Positions 1 to 5,467 of a stretch of 5,720 nt of DNA are shown in pieces. Location of the stretch: assembly GCA_903905395.1 (NCBI GenBank), contig CAIVGD010000047.1, forward strand, positions 1-5,720, read 5' to 3'. The notes below the pieces were generated by a model, which searched no databases, was not told where the DNA came from, and worked only from the letters and a program-made list of their open reading frames with translations. The DNA comes from an uncultured Verrucomicrobiota bacterium. Lineage in GTDB: Bacteria; Verrucomicrobiota; Verrucomicrobiia; Methylacidiphilales; Verrucolacustridaceae. Positions within the stretch are counted from its first letter, which is position 1, and the number at the start of each line of letters is the position of its first letter. Position numbers and translations under genes: made by a program.

Positions 1-125
1 CACTGGAATTGGCCAAGCGGCCGGAGAACAAGGGCAAACTTATCGTCACCATCGGCTGCAGCACCGGTGAACGCTACCTTTCCACTGCCTTAGCCGAGGA
101 AGCTCGACGCCTCATCGGCGGTTAA
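1..125 (+). CDS. cysK: Cysteine synthase (O-acetylserine sulfhydrylase), C-terminal end only
   Basis: The window opens inside this gene; the first whole codon is 3-5 and the stop is TAA at 123-125, leaving 40 residues. The diagnostic part is GKLIVTIGCSTGERYLSTAL, which matches the conserved C-terminal strand and helix of the PLP-dependent CysK/CysM family, where the equivalent stretch reads like GKLIVVILPSxGERYLSTAL in enterobacteria. The family makes L-cysteine from O-acetylserine and sulfide in the cytoplasm. The catalytic lysine and the PLP-binding glycine loop lie upstream of the window and cannot be checked. The sulfate importer genes downstream support a cysteine biosynthesis role over cystathionine beta-synthase, whose C-terminus can look similar. 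The TGCS in place of the usual LPSF/LPDT is a small deviation. The next gene begins 18 nt after the stop. Confidence 0.85.
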   Translation, partial: LELAKRPENKGKLIVTIGCSTGERYLSTALAEEARRLIGG

Positions 126-143
126 TTCCCCATTACCGATATA

Positions 144-956
144 TTGCAAAAACCTGCGGGCCCGCGTTCAGCCATTTTCCATGGCCCGGGCTCTTCCCAG
201 CTTTTAGCCCCGCTGGAGGCTCTACTCGGAAAGGGAAATCACCTGCACGCCCACCAGCTTAACTCCCGAGGCTACCCCTACGGATCCCGCACGCTCAACC
301 GATTCCACTTTGTGGGACCCGCGGGGGGCGACAACTACACGCGGCTCGGAATTTTTTCCGGGATCCACGGCGACGAAGTCGCTGGCTCGCTGGCTGCCGT
401 CCGCTTTTTGCACGAGCTCGTCCAGGAACCTTCCCTCGCCCGCGGCTACGAAATCTTCCTTTATCCGGTCTGTAATCCCACCGGCTACGCCGACGGCACC
501 CGCCACAGCCGCTCCGGGCTCGACCTCAACCGCGAGTTCTGGAAAAACTCCGAACAGCCGGAAATTCTTCTCCTCGAAAGGGAAATCCGCCAACTCCGCT
601 TCGATGGCTTCCTCTCTCTGCACGCCGACGATACCAGTGACGGCCTCTATGGCTTTGCCCTCGGTCACACCCACGCGGTCAACATCCTCAAGCCCTCATT
701 GGAGGCCGCTTCGAAGATTTTGCCGACCAATCGCCGCCGCAGGATCGATAATTTCCCGGCCCGCCATGGCATCGTCCGCCGCCGCTACCCCGGCATGCTC
801 GGCCCCGCTCCCGGAACCCGTCCCAAACCTTTGGAAATTGTTTTGGAAACTCCCGCCCTCGCATCCATTCCCGATCAGGTCGATTCATCCCTCCTTGCCC
901 TCCGCACAATTTTGGAAGAGCATCGCGCCCTGCTGTCTTTTAGTCAGAATCTCTAA
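144..956 (+). CDS. M14-family zinc carboxypeptidase / succinylglutamate desuccinylase-like protein
   Basis: A 270-residue protein carrying the M14 metallopeptidase pattern. SGIHGDE supplies zinc ligands His75 and Glu78. NPTG at 111-114 and GLDLNREF at 125-132 match the substrate-carboxylate block (Asn129-Arg130). LHADD at 159-163 supplies the third zinc ligand His160. EIVLETP at 231-237 offers Glu235 as the likely catalytic base. Length and motif spacing suit the short MpaA/AstE-like branch (about 240-350 residues), which cleaves peptide or amide bonds of small substrates; the substrate cannot be read from sequence. I see no signal peptide, so it is probably cytoplasmic. The start is TTG at 144, because the in-frame stop of cysK at 123 limits extension and no in-frame ATG lies early; GTG at 312 is possible but would remove about 56 residues. 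No Shine-Dalgarno is present. It sits between cysK and cysT, unusual company for this family. Confidence 0.82.
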   Translation: MQKPAGPRSAIFHGPGSSQLLAPLEALLGKGNHLHAHQLNSRGYPYGSRTLNRFHFVGPAGGDNYTRLGIFSGIHGDEVAGSLAAVRFLHELVQEPSLARGYEIFLYPVCNPTGYADGTRHSRSGLDLNREFWKNSEQPEILLLEREIRQLRFDGFLSLHADDTSDGLYGFALGHTHAVNILKPSLEAASKILPTNRRRRIDNFPARHGIVRRRYPGMLGPAPGTRPKPLEIVLETPALASIPDQVDSSLLALRTILEEHRALLSFSQNL

Positions 957-978
957 CTCTCCACCCCATTCTATCTGC

Positions 979-1806
979 ATGTTTCTTCCTATTCGCCGAC
1001 AGATTTTGCCAGGCTTCCATCTCTGTCTCGGTTTCACTCTGGCCTACCTGAGCTTGCTGGTTCTGATTCCATTCTTCGCACTTGGCCTGCGGACCTTCTC
1101 CGATGGACTGACTCCGTTCTGGGTTGCCATCTCCGACCCAAGGGCGCTCGCCAGTTATAAAAATAGCTTCGGCATCGCGCTCCTCGCTGGCGGTTTCGAT
1201 GGAATCATCGGACTCATCATCGCTTGGGTTCTGACGCGTTACTCCTTTCCAGGTCGCCGCGCCTTGGACGCCATTATTGATCTTCCTTTTGCGCTTCCTA
1301 CTGCGGTTGCCGGCATCGCCCTCGCCGCCCTCTATAGTCCGCAGGGTTGGATCGGACGCCTTCTCCCCTTCAAGGTCGCTTATACCCCGCTGGGTATTTT
1401 TCTCGCCTTAGCCTTCGTCGGGCTTCCATTCGTCGTCCGCACCATCCAGCCGGTCCTCGCCCAACTACCCGTCGAATTGGAGGAAGCCGCCGCATGTCTG
1501 GGTGCCAACCGGTTTTTGATTTTCATCAAAGTCCTTTTGCCCGCCGTTCTTCCTGCTTTCCTCACCGGAATCACCCTCGCCTTCGGCCGGGCCGTCGGGG
1601 AGTACGGCTCGGTCATCTTCATCGCCGGCAACATCGCCTACTTCACAGAAATCACCCCCCTTCTCATCGTGATGAAACTCGAACAGTTTGAATACGTCGC
1701 CGCCGCCTCCCTCGGCTTTTTCATGCTCCTCACCTCCTTCGTCATCCTTTTTCTCGTCCAGATACTTCAAACTTGGAACGCCCGCCGCTCGGGCGGCCCC
1801 GCCTAA
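979..1806 (+). CDS. cysT: Sulfate/thiosulfate ABC transporter permease CysT (CysU)
   Basis: A 275-residue inner-membrane permease, close to the 277 residues of E. coli CysU and similar along its length. The N-terminal LPGFHLCLG, then AYKxx-like ASYKNS, LTRYSFPGRR at 85-94, DLPFALPTAVAG at 101-112, FVVRTIQPVL at 151-160, and GEYGSVIFIAGNIA near 210-225 are hallmark CysU blocks. The ATPase-docking EAA loop is at about 168-188 (EEAAACLGA and the proline at 188). About six hydrophobic segments are visible, near 15-37, 62-86, 98-120, 135-153, 190-222 and 247-270. The family pairs with CysW to form the channel for sulfate and thiosulfate driven by CysA. ATG at 979 was chosen because it lies 22 nt after the previous stop and gives the family N-terminus; the frame is open far upstream only as a shadow of the peptidase gene. 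No Shine-Dalgarno is visible. Confidence 0.95.
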   Translation: MFLPIRRQILPGFHLCLGFTLAYLSLLVLIPFFALGLRTFSDGLTPFWVAISDPRALASYKNSFGIALLAGGFDGIIGLIIAWVLTRYSFPGRRALDAIIDLPFALPTAVAGIALAALYSPQGWIGRLLPFKVAYTPLGIFLALAFVGLPFVVRTIQPVLAQLPVELEEAAACLGANRFLIFIKVLLPAVLPAFLTGITLAFGRAVGEYGSVIFIAGNIAYFTEITPLLIVMKLEQFEYVAAASLGFFMLLTSFVILFLVQILQTWNARRSGGPA

Positions 1807-1809
1807 GCT

Positions 1810-2709
1810 ATGAGTTCTCTCGCCTTAACCTCCCGCACCCCCAACCACGACCCTAAACTAGTCGCATACACCCTCACCGCTCTGGCCATCAGCGCCGTCG
1901 GAATTTTTCTCGTCCTTCCTCTGGTCGCTGTCTTCGCCGAAGCCTTCTCCAAGGGCCCGGCGGTTTATTTCGGAACCTTCCGAGATCCCGTAACCCAAAA
2001 CGCCATCTGGCTTACCCTTCAAGTGGCGGTCGTGGCTGTCCCGCTCAACACCATCTTTGGCCTCGCCGCCGCATGGACAGTAACCCGCTTCACCTTCCCG
2101 GGCCGCCGCTTCCTCATCAGCTTGATCGAACTTCCCCTCTGGGTCTCCCCCGTCATCGGAGGTTTGCTCTACACCCTCATTTTCGGCCTGCAGGGTTGGC
2201 TCGGACCCTGGCTGGATGAACGCGATATTCATATCATCTTCGCCTATCCGGGCCTCGTCCTTGCCACGATTTTTGTGACCTTCCCCTTCGTCACCCGCGT
2301 CCTGATTCCTTTGATGGAATCACTCGGCCAGGCCGAGGAGGAAGCCGCCGTCACCCTTGGAGCCCGCGGTTGGCAGGTTTTCTGGCGGATCACCCTGCCC
2401 CGCATCAAACTTGGACTTTTCTATGGTGTGATTCTTTGTAACGCCCGCGCCATGGGGGAATTCGGTGCCGTCTCTGTCGTCTCCGGTCATATCCGTAACC
2501 GCACCAACACGATCCCCCTTCAAATCGAAATCCTCCATTCCGAGTACCAGTTCGCCCACGCTTTCGCCTTGGCCTCCCTCCTTTCCATGCTCGGAATTCT
2601 CACTCTTCTTTTGAAGGTGTACCTCGAGAAACAATCCACCCGCCGCACCGCTTCACCGGCTCCTCCCGAACGGCTCCGCCACCGCGATCCTGCCGTTCCC
2701 ACCACATGA
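1810..2709 (+). CDS. cysW: Sulfate/thiosulfate ABC transporter permease CysW
   Basis: A 299-residue permease, close to the 291 residues of E. coli CysW. Family blocks include TRFTFPGRRF at 92-101, ELPLWVSPVIGGLLY at 107-121, WLDERDIHIIFAYPG at 134-148, FVTRVLIPLM at 160-169, the EAA loop at about 178-197 (EAAVTLGA and the proline at 197), NARAMGEFGAVSVVSG near 211-226, and TIPLQIEILHSEYQ near 234-247. The WLDExDI and NARAxGEFGAVSVVSG strings separate CysW from CysT and from ModB. It forms the second half of the sulfate channel. It starts 3 nt after the cysT stop and its stop overlaps the cysA start. The last 25 or so residues are Pro/Arg-rich and hydrophilic, a cytoplasmic tail with no obvious conserved function. 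No Shine-Dalgarno precedes the ATG, so translational coupling to cysT is likely. Confidence 0.95.
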   Translation: MSSLALTSRTPNHDPKLVAYTLTALAISAVGIFLVLPLVAVFAEAFSKGPAVYFGTFRDPVTQNAIWLTLQVAVVAVPLNTIFGLAAAWTVTRFTFPGRRFLISLIELPLWVSPVIGGLLYTLIFGLQGWLGPWLDERDIHIIFAYPGLVLATIFVTFPFVTRVLIPLMESLGQAEEEAAVTLGARGWQVFWRITLPRIKLGLFYGVILCNARAMGEFGAVSVVSGHIRNRTNTIPLQIEILHSEYQFAHAFALASLLSMLGILTLLLKVYLEKQSTRRTASPAPPERLRHRDPAVPTT

Positions 2710-3443
2710 GTATCCGCGTCCAAAACATCTCCAAAGTTTTCGAGCGCTTCCCCGCTCTGAACGGAGTGACTCTCGAGGTCAAACAGGGCGATCTCCTCGC
2801 CCTCCTCGGCCCCAGCGGCTCCGGCAAAACCACCCTCCTCCGTATTATTGCCGGCCTAGAATTTCCTCATTCCAACGATGGAAAGGTCTTCTTCGAGGAT
2901 CGGGAAGTCACCTGGTCTAGCGCCTACGAGCGACGGGCCGGCTTCGTCTTCCAGCACTACGCCCTCTTCAACCACATGACCATCGCGGAGAACATCGCCT
3001 TTGGACTCCGCGTCCGTCCCCGGAAAACCCGACCGCCCGAAGCGGAAATCCAGAAAAAAATCAAGGATCTGCTGGCCATGGTTCAACTACCCGGATTGGA
3101 ACACCGCTTTCCCACTCAGCTTTCGGGAGGTCAACGCCAACGCATCGCCCTCGCCCGGGCTCTGGCGGTGGAACCCAAAATTCTCCTCCTCGACGAACCT
3201 TTCGGCGCACTCGATGCCAAGGTTCGGAAAGAACTGCGAAAATGGCTTCGCGAATTTCACAACCAAACCGGCCTCACCACCATCTTTGTCACCCACGATC
3301 AGGACGAAGCCTTCGAACTGGCCGACCACATCGTCATCCTCCACGAGGGCAAAATCCAACAAGCCGGCACCCCGCACGAGATCCTCTCCCGCCCCGCCAA
3401 TCGCTTCGTCGCCGAATTCCTCGATCTGCCTTTTCCATCCTGA
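2706..3443 (+). CDS. cysA: Sulfate ABC transporter ATP-binding protein CysA, short form
   Basis: A 245-residue ABC ATPase. Walker A is GPSGSGKT at 35-42, the Q-loop glutamine is Gln83 in FVFQHYALF, the signature LSGGQ is at 139-143, Walker B is ILLLDE at 159-164 with catalytic Glu164, the D-loop GALD is at 167-170, and the switch histidine is His197 in FVTHDQDEA. All catalytic elements are intact. FQHYALFxHMTxxENIAFGL and the position after cysTW identify it as CysA of the sulfate/thiosulfate importer, powering uptake from the cytoplasmic face. The ATG overlaps the cysW stop by 4 nt (ATGA), implying coupled translation. E. coli CysA has 365 residues; this one stops at VAEFLDLPFPS, just after the nucleotide-binding domain, so the usual C-terminal TOBE/regulatory region is absent. 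Only 110 nt separate it from yajQ, too little for a lost domain. Confidence 0.93.
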   Translation: MSIRVQNISKVFERFPALNGVTLEVKQGDLLALLGPSGSGKTTLLRIIAGLEFPHSNDGKVFFEDREVTWSSAYERRAGFVFQHYALFNHMTIAENIAFGLRVRPRKTRPPEAEIQKKIKDLLAMVQLPGLEHRFPTQLSGGQRQRIALARALAVEPKILLLDEPFGALDAKVRKELRKWLREFHNQTGLTTIFVTHDQDEAFELADHIVILHEGKIQQAGTPHEILSRPANRFVAEFLDLPFPS

Positions 3444-3513
3444 GCCGGACGCCCCCTCCCACTCCCGCCGCTGTCTTGTATCGTGAACCCAAAAACGAGT
3501 GCCCCACAAATTT

Positions 3514-3528
3514 CCTTCGCGTCCTTCG
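3514..3528. repeat. 15-nt dispersed repeat, copy 1
   Basis: CCTTCGCGTCCTTCG occurs here and again, exactly, at 5192-5206. It is itself a near-tandem of CCTTCG separated by CGT. This copy lies 26 to 40 nt before the yajQ start, where a -35 element would be expected. From memory, similar CCTTCGCG-type strings are frequent in intergenic DNA of several soil-dwelling phyla; that is recollection and not a search result. Confidence 0.6.
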
Positions 3529-3536
3529 GGTGGGGA

Positions 3537-3545
3537 TATTATACT
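3537..3545 (+). promoter_or_regulatory. Probable promoter -10 region for yajQ
   Basis: The 9 bases TATTATACT hold two overlapping five-of-six matches to the TATAAT consensus (3537-3542 and 3540-3545), in an otherwise GC-rich gap. No good -35 hexamer is found 16-18 nt upstream. Initiation about 7 nt downstream would fall at roughly 3549-3552, only 2-5 nt before the ATG at 3554. The transcript would then be almost leaderless, which fits the absence of a Shine-Dalgarno sequence. Confidence 0.45.
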
Positions 3546-3553
3546 GCCTGCCC

Positions 3554-4039
3554 ATGCCCTCCTTCGATGTCATTTCCGAAATCAACATGGCCGAGCTGAG
3601 CAACGCCCTGCTCATGGCTCGCAAAGAACTCGCCAGTCGCTTCGACTTTAAAGGCGTCACCTGGGAAATCGTAGAGGAAAAAGAGAAGCTCGTTCTCTCC
3701 GCCAGCGATAATTTCAAGCTCCAAGCTCTTCACGAAATCGTCATCAATAAACTGGCCAAGCGTGGTGTCCCCCTGAAAAACCTCGAAACAAAGGATCCCG
3801 AACTCTCCTCCGTCGGTCGCGCACGGCAGGAAGTTATTCTGAAGCAGGGTCTCTCGGGCGAAAACGCCAAGGCGGTCAGCCAGTCGATCCGCTCCTCAGG
3901 CATGAAACTTCAGGCCACCATCGAGGGACCGAAGGTTCGCATCTCAGGAAAAAGTCGGGACGATCTTCAATCCGCCATCGCCCACCTTCGGGGCGTTGAC
4001 TTTCCTGTGGCTCTATCCTTTGATAACTTCCGTGATTAA
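3554..4039 (+). CDS. yajQ: YajQ family cyclic-di-GMP/nucleotide-binding protein (DUF520)
   Basis: A 161-residue protein, against 163 in E. coli YajQ, with the family landmarks in order: N-terminal MPSFDVISE, SRFDFKGV at about 28-35, NKLAKRGV near 65-72, LKQGLSGENAK in the middle, KVRISGKSRDDLQ near 128-140, and the C-terminal FDNFRD. The family folds as two ferredoxin-like halves in the cytoplasm, and some members (Xanthomonas) bind cyclic di-GMP and act with a transcription factor; others are described only as nucleotide or nucleic-acid binding. Which applies here cannot be told. ATG at 3554 gives exactly the conserved N-terminus; further upstream in-frame codons would extend into the cysA region without family similarity. 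The gene probably has its own promoter (TATTATACT at 3537-3545). Its end overlaps the next gene's preferred GTG start by 8 nt. Confidence 0.95.
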   Translation: MPSFDVISEINMAELSNALLMARKELASRFDFKGVTWEIVEEKEKLVLSASDNFKLQALHEIVINKLAKRGVPLKNLETKDPELSSVGRARQEVILKQGLSGENAKAVSQSIRSSGMKLQATIEGPKVRISGKSRDDLQSAIAHLRGVDFPVALSFDNFRD

Positions 4040-4700
4040 ATCCATTCTCTTGGCCCTCCTCCTGAGTGGCCTCTCCACATACGCCTCCGACGAAACCGTC
4101 AAAGCCGCTCAGCCCGCAGAGGCCAATGCCGTCGTCTGGCCCACCAAACTCCCCGCCCAGATTTATGTCCTGCCAGTCACCATCGAAGCCTCCGCTATCG
4201 CCGATGCCAAAAAGAAAAATGCCGAGGGTATATCCATTCTCCCGAGCGACGACGAGGATTCTGCCAAAGAAAAATTAGCGGATCTCAAGAAAGACCTCAC
4301 CGACTCCATTCTGGAAAAAATCAAAGACGCCAATTTATCCGCCCGTATTTGGACGGGAACCGGTCTGGTTCCCCCAGATGGCTGGAAACTTGAAAGCAAT
4401 GTCGTCAACCTCGATCCAGGAAAAAAAGTTATCGGCACCGATAATCCTGTAGTCGGAATTGTCACCTCCGTCTCAGATTCCGCAAACCCCGCAGGAAAAC
4501 CATTTTTGGTATTCAACAGCTCCGTCAAAGCCAAAGTAGCCCCTGGACCCGGACTCAGCCCCTTCGCCAAAGTCGGTAACTTCCTTGCCAAAACCACCGG
4601 ACTGCAAGACGCGATGCAGATCGAACGACTGGCAGACAGCGTCATCGAAAATCTCACCGAAGCCATGAAAAGTCACAACCTCCTCCAAAAAGGGGATTGA
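4032..4700 (+). CDS. Exported hypothetical protein, possibly DUF4410-like
   Basis: With GTG at 4032 as start the product has 222 residues. It begins with a good Sec signal peptide: MIK, a hydrophobic core SILLALLLSGL, and a likely cleavage after TYA at residue 18. There is no lipobox cysteine, so the mature protein is probably periplasmic or outer-surface. After a short linker come a strand IYVLPVTI at 44-51, a charged helical stretch at 76-100, then PPDGW at 114-118, DPGKKVIG at 128-135, AGKPFLVFNSSVKAKV at 154-169 and a C-terminal helix IERLADSVIENLTEAM. This order recalls DUF4410 proteins as I remember them, but the match is weak and the function of that family is unknown. TTG at 4020 and TTG at 3996 are in-frame alternatives; 3996 would place polar residues before the signal peptide. 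It overlaps yajQ by 8 nt and no Shine-Dalgarno is seen, so translational coupling is likely. Confidence 0.75.
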   Translation: MIKSILLALLLSGLSTYASDETVKAAQPAEANAVVWPTKLPAQIYVLPVTIEASAIADAKKKNAEGISILPSDDEDSAKEKLADLKKDLTDSILEKIKDANLSARIWTGTGLVPPDGWKLESNVVNLDPGKKVIGTDNPVVGIVTSVSDSANPAGKPFLVFNSSVKAKVAPGPGLSPFAKVGNFLAKTTGLQDAMQIERLADSVIENLTEAMKSHNLLQKGD

Positions 4701-4750
4701 AATAGTCACTCCGGCCGTCGCCAGTCGCCGCATTCCCACTGAAACCACTC

Positions 4751-4778
4751 TTGACTTGATTCTGCGATAGCAGATGTT
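4751..4778 (+). promoter_or_regulatory. Probable leaderless promoter for the Lys-rich exported protein
   Basis: TTGACT at 4751-4756 matches the -35 consensus TTGACA in five of six bases. Sixteen bases further, GATGTT at 4773-4778 keeps the two most important -10 bases (A at position 2 and T at position 6). Initiation about 7 nt downstream would fall at about 4785, the first base of the ATG itself, predicting a leaderless mRNA. The absence of any Shine-Dalgarno sequence agrees with this. Confidence 0.5.
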
Positions 4779-4784
4779 TGCCCC

Positions 4785-5129
4785 ATGAATTCTATCCTCA
4801 CCGCAATCGTGTTGATCGCGTTTCTCTCCTCGTTCACCTTTGCCGAAATCTCCCGGGACAGCCGTGGAAGAATCATCCTCTCTCGCGATGCCACACCCGC
4901 TGAAAGTTCCGAATCCTCCATTCCTCTCCCTTCCGACATCCCTGCTCCGGTGGCCACTCCGGTCCCCGCCACTCCTGTTCCCGCACCCGTAGCCACCCCT
5001 GTGGCAACACAGAAAAAGAAAGCTGCAAAGAAAGCCTCCCCCACCGCGAAAAAATCGAAGGCAAAAAAGAAAAGCCAGCCCGCCGCCAAGAGCAAAAAGC
5101 ACCACTCCAAAAAGAAAAAAACGGCCTGA
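4785..5129 (+). CDS. Small exported protein with Pro/Ala linker and Lys-rich tail
   Basis: A 114-residue protein that I cannot assign to a named family. Residues 1-20 form a Sec signal peptide with hydrophobic core SILTAIVLIAFLSSF and probable cleavage after TFA. A short charged segment follows (RDSRGRIILSRD, 24-35), then a Ser/Glu-rich patch, then a Pro/Ala/Val/Thr linker at 53-75 built from PVAT and PVPA units. The tail, 77-114, contains 18 lysines in 38 residues plus two histidines, with AAKKA and SKAKKK patterns like histone-H1-type basic tails. Being exported, such a tail is more likely to bind anionic envelope polymers or nucleic acid outside the cytoplasm than the chromosome; that is inference. 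The gene has its own promoter-like sequence at 4751-4778. The long run of AAA/AAG codons also creates an A-rich tract near the 3' end. The ATG at 4785 is the only start that provides a signal peptide. Confidence 0.75.
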   Translation: MNSILTAIVLIAFLSSFTFAEISRDSRGRIILSRDATPAESSESSIPLPSDIPAPVATPVPATPVPAPVATPVATQKKKAAKKASPTAKKSKAKKKSQPAAKSKKHHSKKKKTA

Positions 5130-5191
5130 CGCCGAACACAAATCCCGCAGGTGGGTAGTGGATAATTTTTGACGTTTGCCTCTCCCTTACC

Positions 5192-5206
5192 CCTTCGCGT
5201 CCTTCG
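5192..5206. repeat. 15-nt dispersed repeat, copy 2
   Basis: Exact copy of the CCTTCGCGTCCTTCG string at 3514-3528, in the same orientation. Unlike the first copy it is not followed by a -10-like sequence or a gene start; the flanking bases differ immediately on both sides, so the shared unit is exactly 15 nt. Confidence 0.6.
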
Positions 5207-5264
5207 CTTGAACTTTTCTGATTTCTCGCGCCGGTAGGAACGACCATCCGAATTCAAAGCTGAA

Positions 5265-5381
5265 AACAACTGTGGGGCGGCTCCCGCAGTCGCGGGACTA
5301 ATCTCTCTCAATCCTCCGGGCCTGCTCACCAACCCCGGAGGGGTGAAAGAGATTAGCCGGCTGCGCTAGCGGCCGGTTGTT
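5265..5381. repeat. Composite REP-like element: three abutting hairpins within a possible closing stem
   Basis: Hairpin 1 is 5282-5297: TCCCGC, loop AGTC, GCGGGA. Hairpin 2 is 5298-5356: CTAATCTCT pairs with AGAGATTAG, then TCA with TGA across one C-A mismatch, then CCTCCGGG (5313-5320) with CCCGGAGG (5334-5341), around a 13-nt loop. Hairpin 3 is 5357-5376: an 8-bp stem with one G-T pair, starting CCGGC and ending GCCGG, around a GCTA loop. The three stems follow one another with no unpaired base between them. AACAA (5265-5269) can pair with TTGTT (5377-5381) to close a four-way junction, with 5270-5281 left single-stranded. There is no coding sequence inside. Its style resembles REP/BIME elements mobilised by RAYT (IS200-like) transposases, but no RAYT gene is in the window. 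A structured RNA is the alternative. Confidence 0.65.
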
Positions 5382-5397
5382 CGTATGAATTACGTAT

Positions 5398-5414
5398 GCG
5401 CCCCTGCGGGGCGC
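5398..5414. repeat. Strong GC hairpin
   Basis: GCGCCCC (5398-5404) pairs perfectly with GGGGCGC (5408-5414) around the loop TGC, a 7-bp all-GC stem. No T-run follows on either strand, so a Rho-independent terminator is unlikely. It lies 17 nt after the three-hairpin element; the spacer contains CGTATG twice (5382-5387 and 5393-5398). It is probably another REP-like unit of the same mosaic. Confidence 0.6.
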
Positions 5415-5467
5415 TGGAAAACTGAACCACTGCCCCACTCCTTCCCAATTCCAGATTTCTCTTCTCC

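Noticed and set aside
310..978. Upstream extension of the cysT reading frame by about 220 residues
   Set aside because: This stretch overlaps the M14 gene in another frame and translates to Ser/Pro-rich low-complexity sequence; CysU similarity begins at the ATG at 979.
3001..3486. Second + frame inside cysA
   Set aside because: Ser/Pro/Asn-rich shadow of a gene whose ATPase motifs are all intact in the other frame.
3996..4031. TTG at 3996 as start of the exported protein
   Set aside because: It would overlap yajQ by 44 nt and put extra residues before a signal peptide that is complete from GTG 4032.
5110..5134. Minus-strand Rho-independent terminator (CGGC stem followed by a T-run)
   Set aside because: The stem is only 4 bp, the T-run is merely the complement of Lys codons, and no minus-strand gene ends there.
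4473..5141. Long minus-strand open frame opposite the two exported-protein genes
   Set aside because: Its Phe/Leu/Gly/Arg-rich composition is the reverse complement of Lys-, Ala- and Pro-codon runs; it crosses two supported + genes and the promoter between them.
5265..5381. Integron attC site
   Set aside because: The ends lack the GTTRRRY/RYYYAAC boxes in the required arrangement and there is no integrase or cassette structure.
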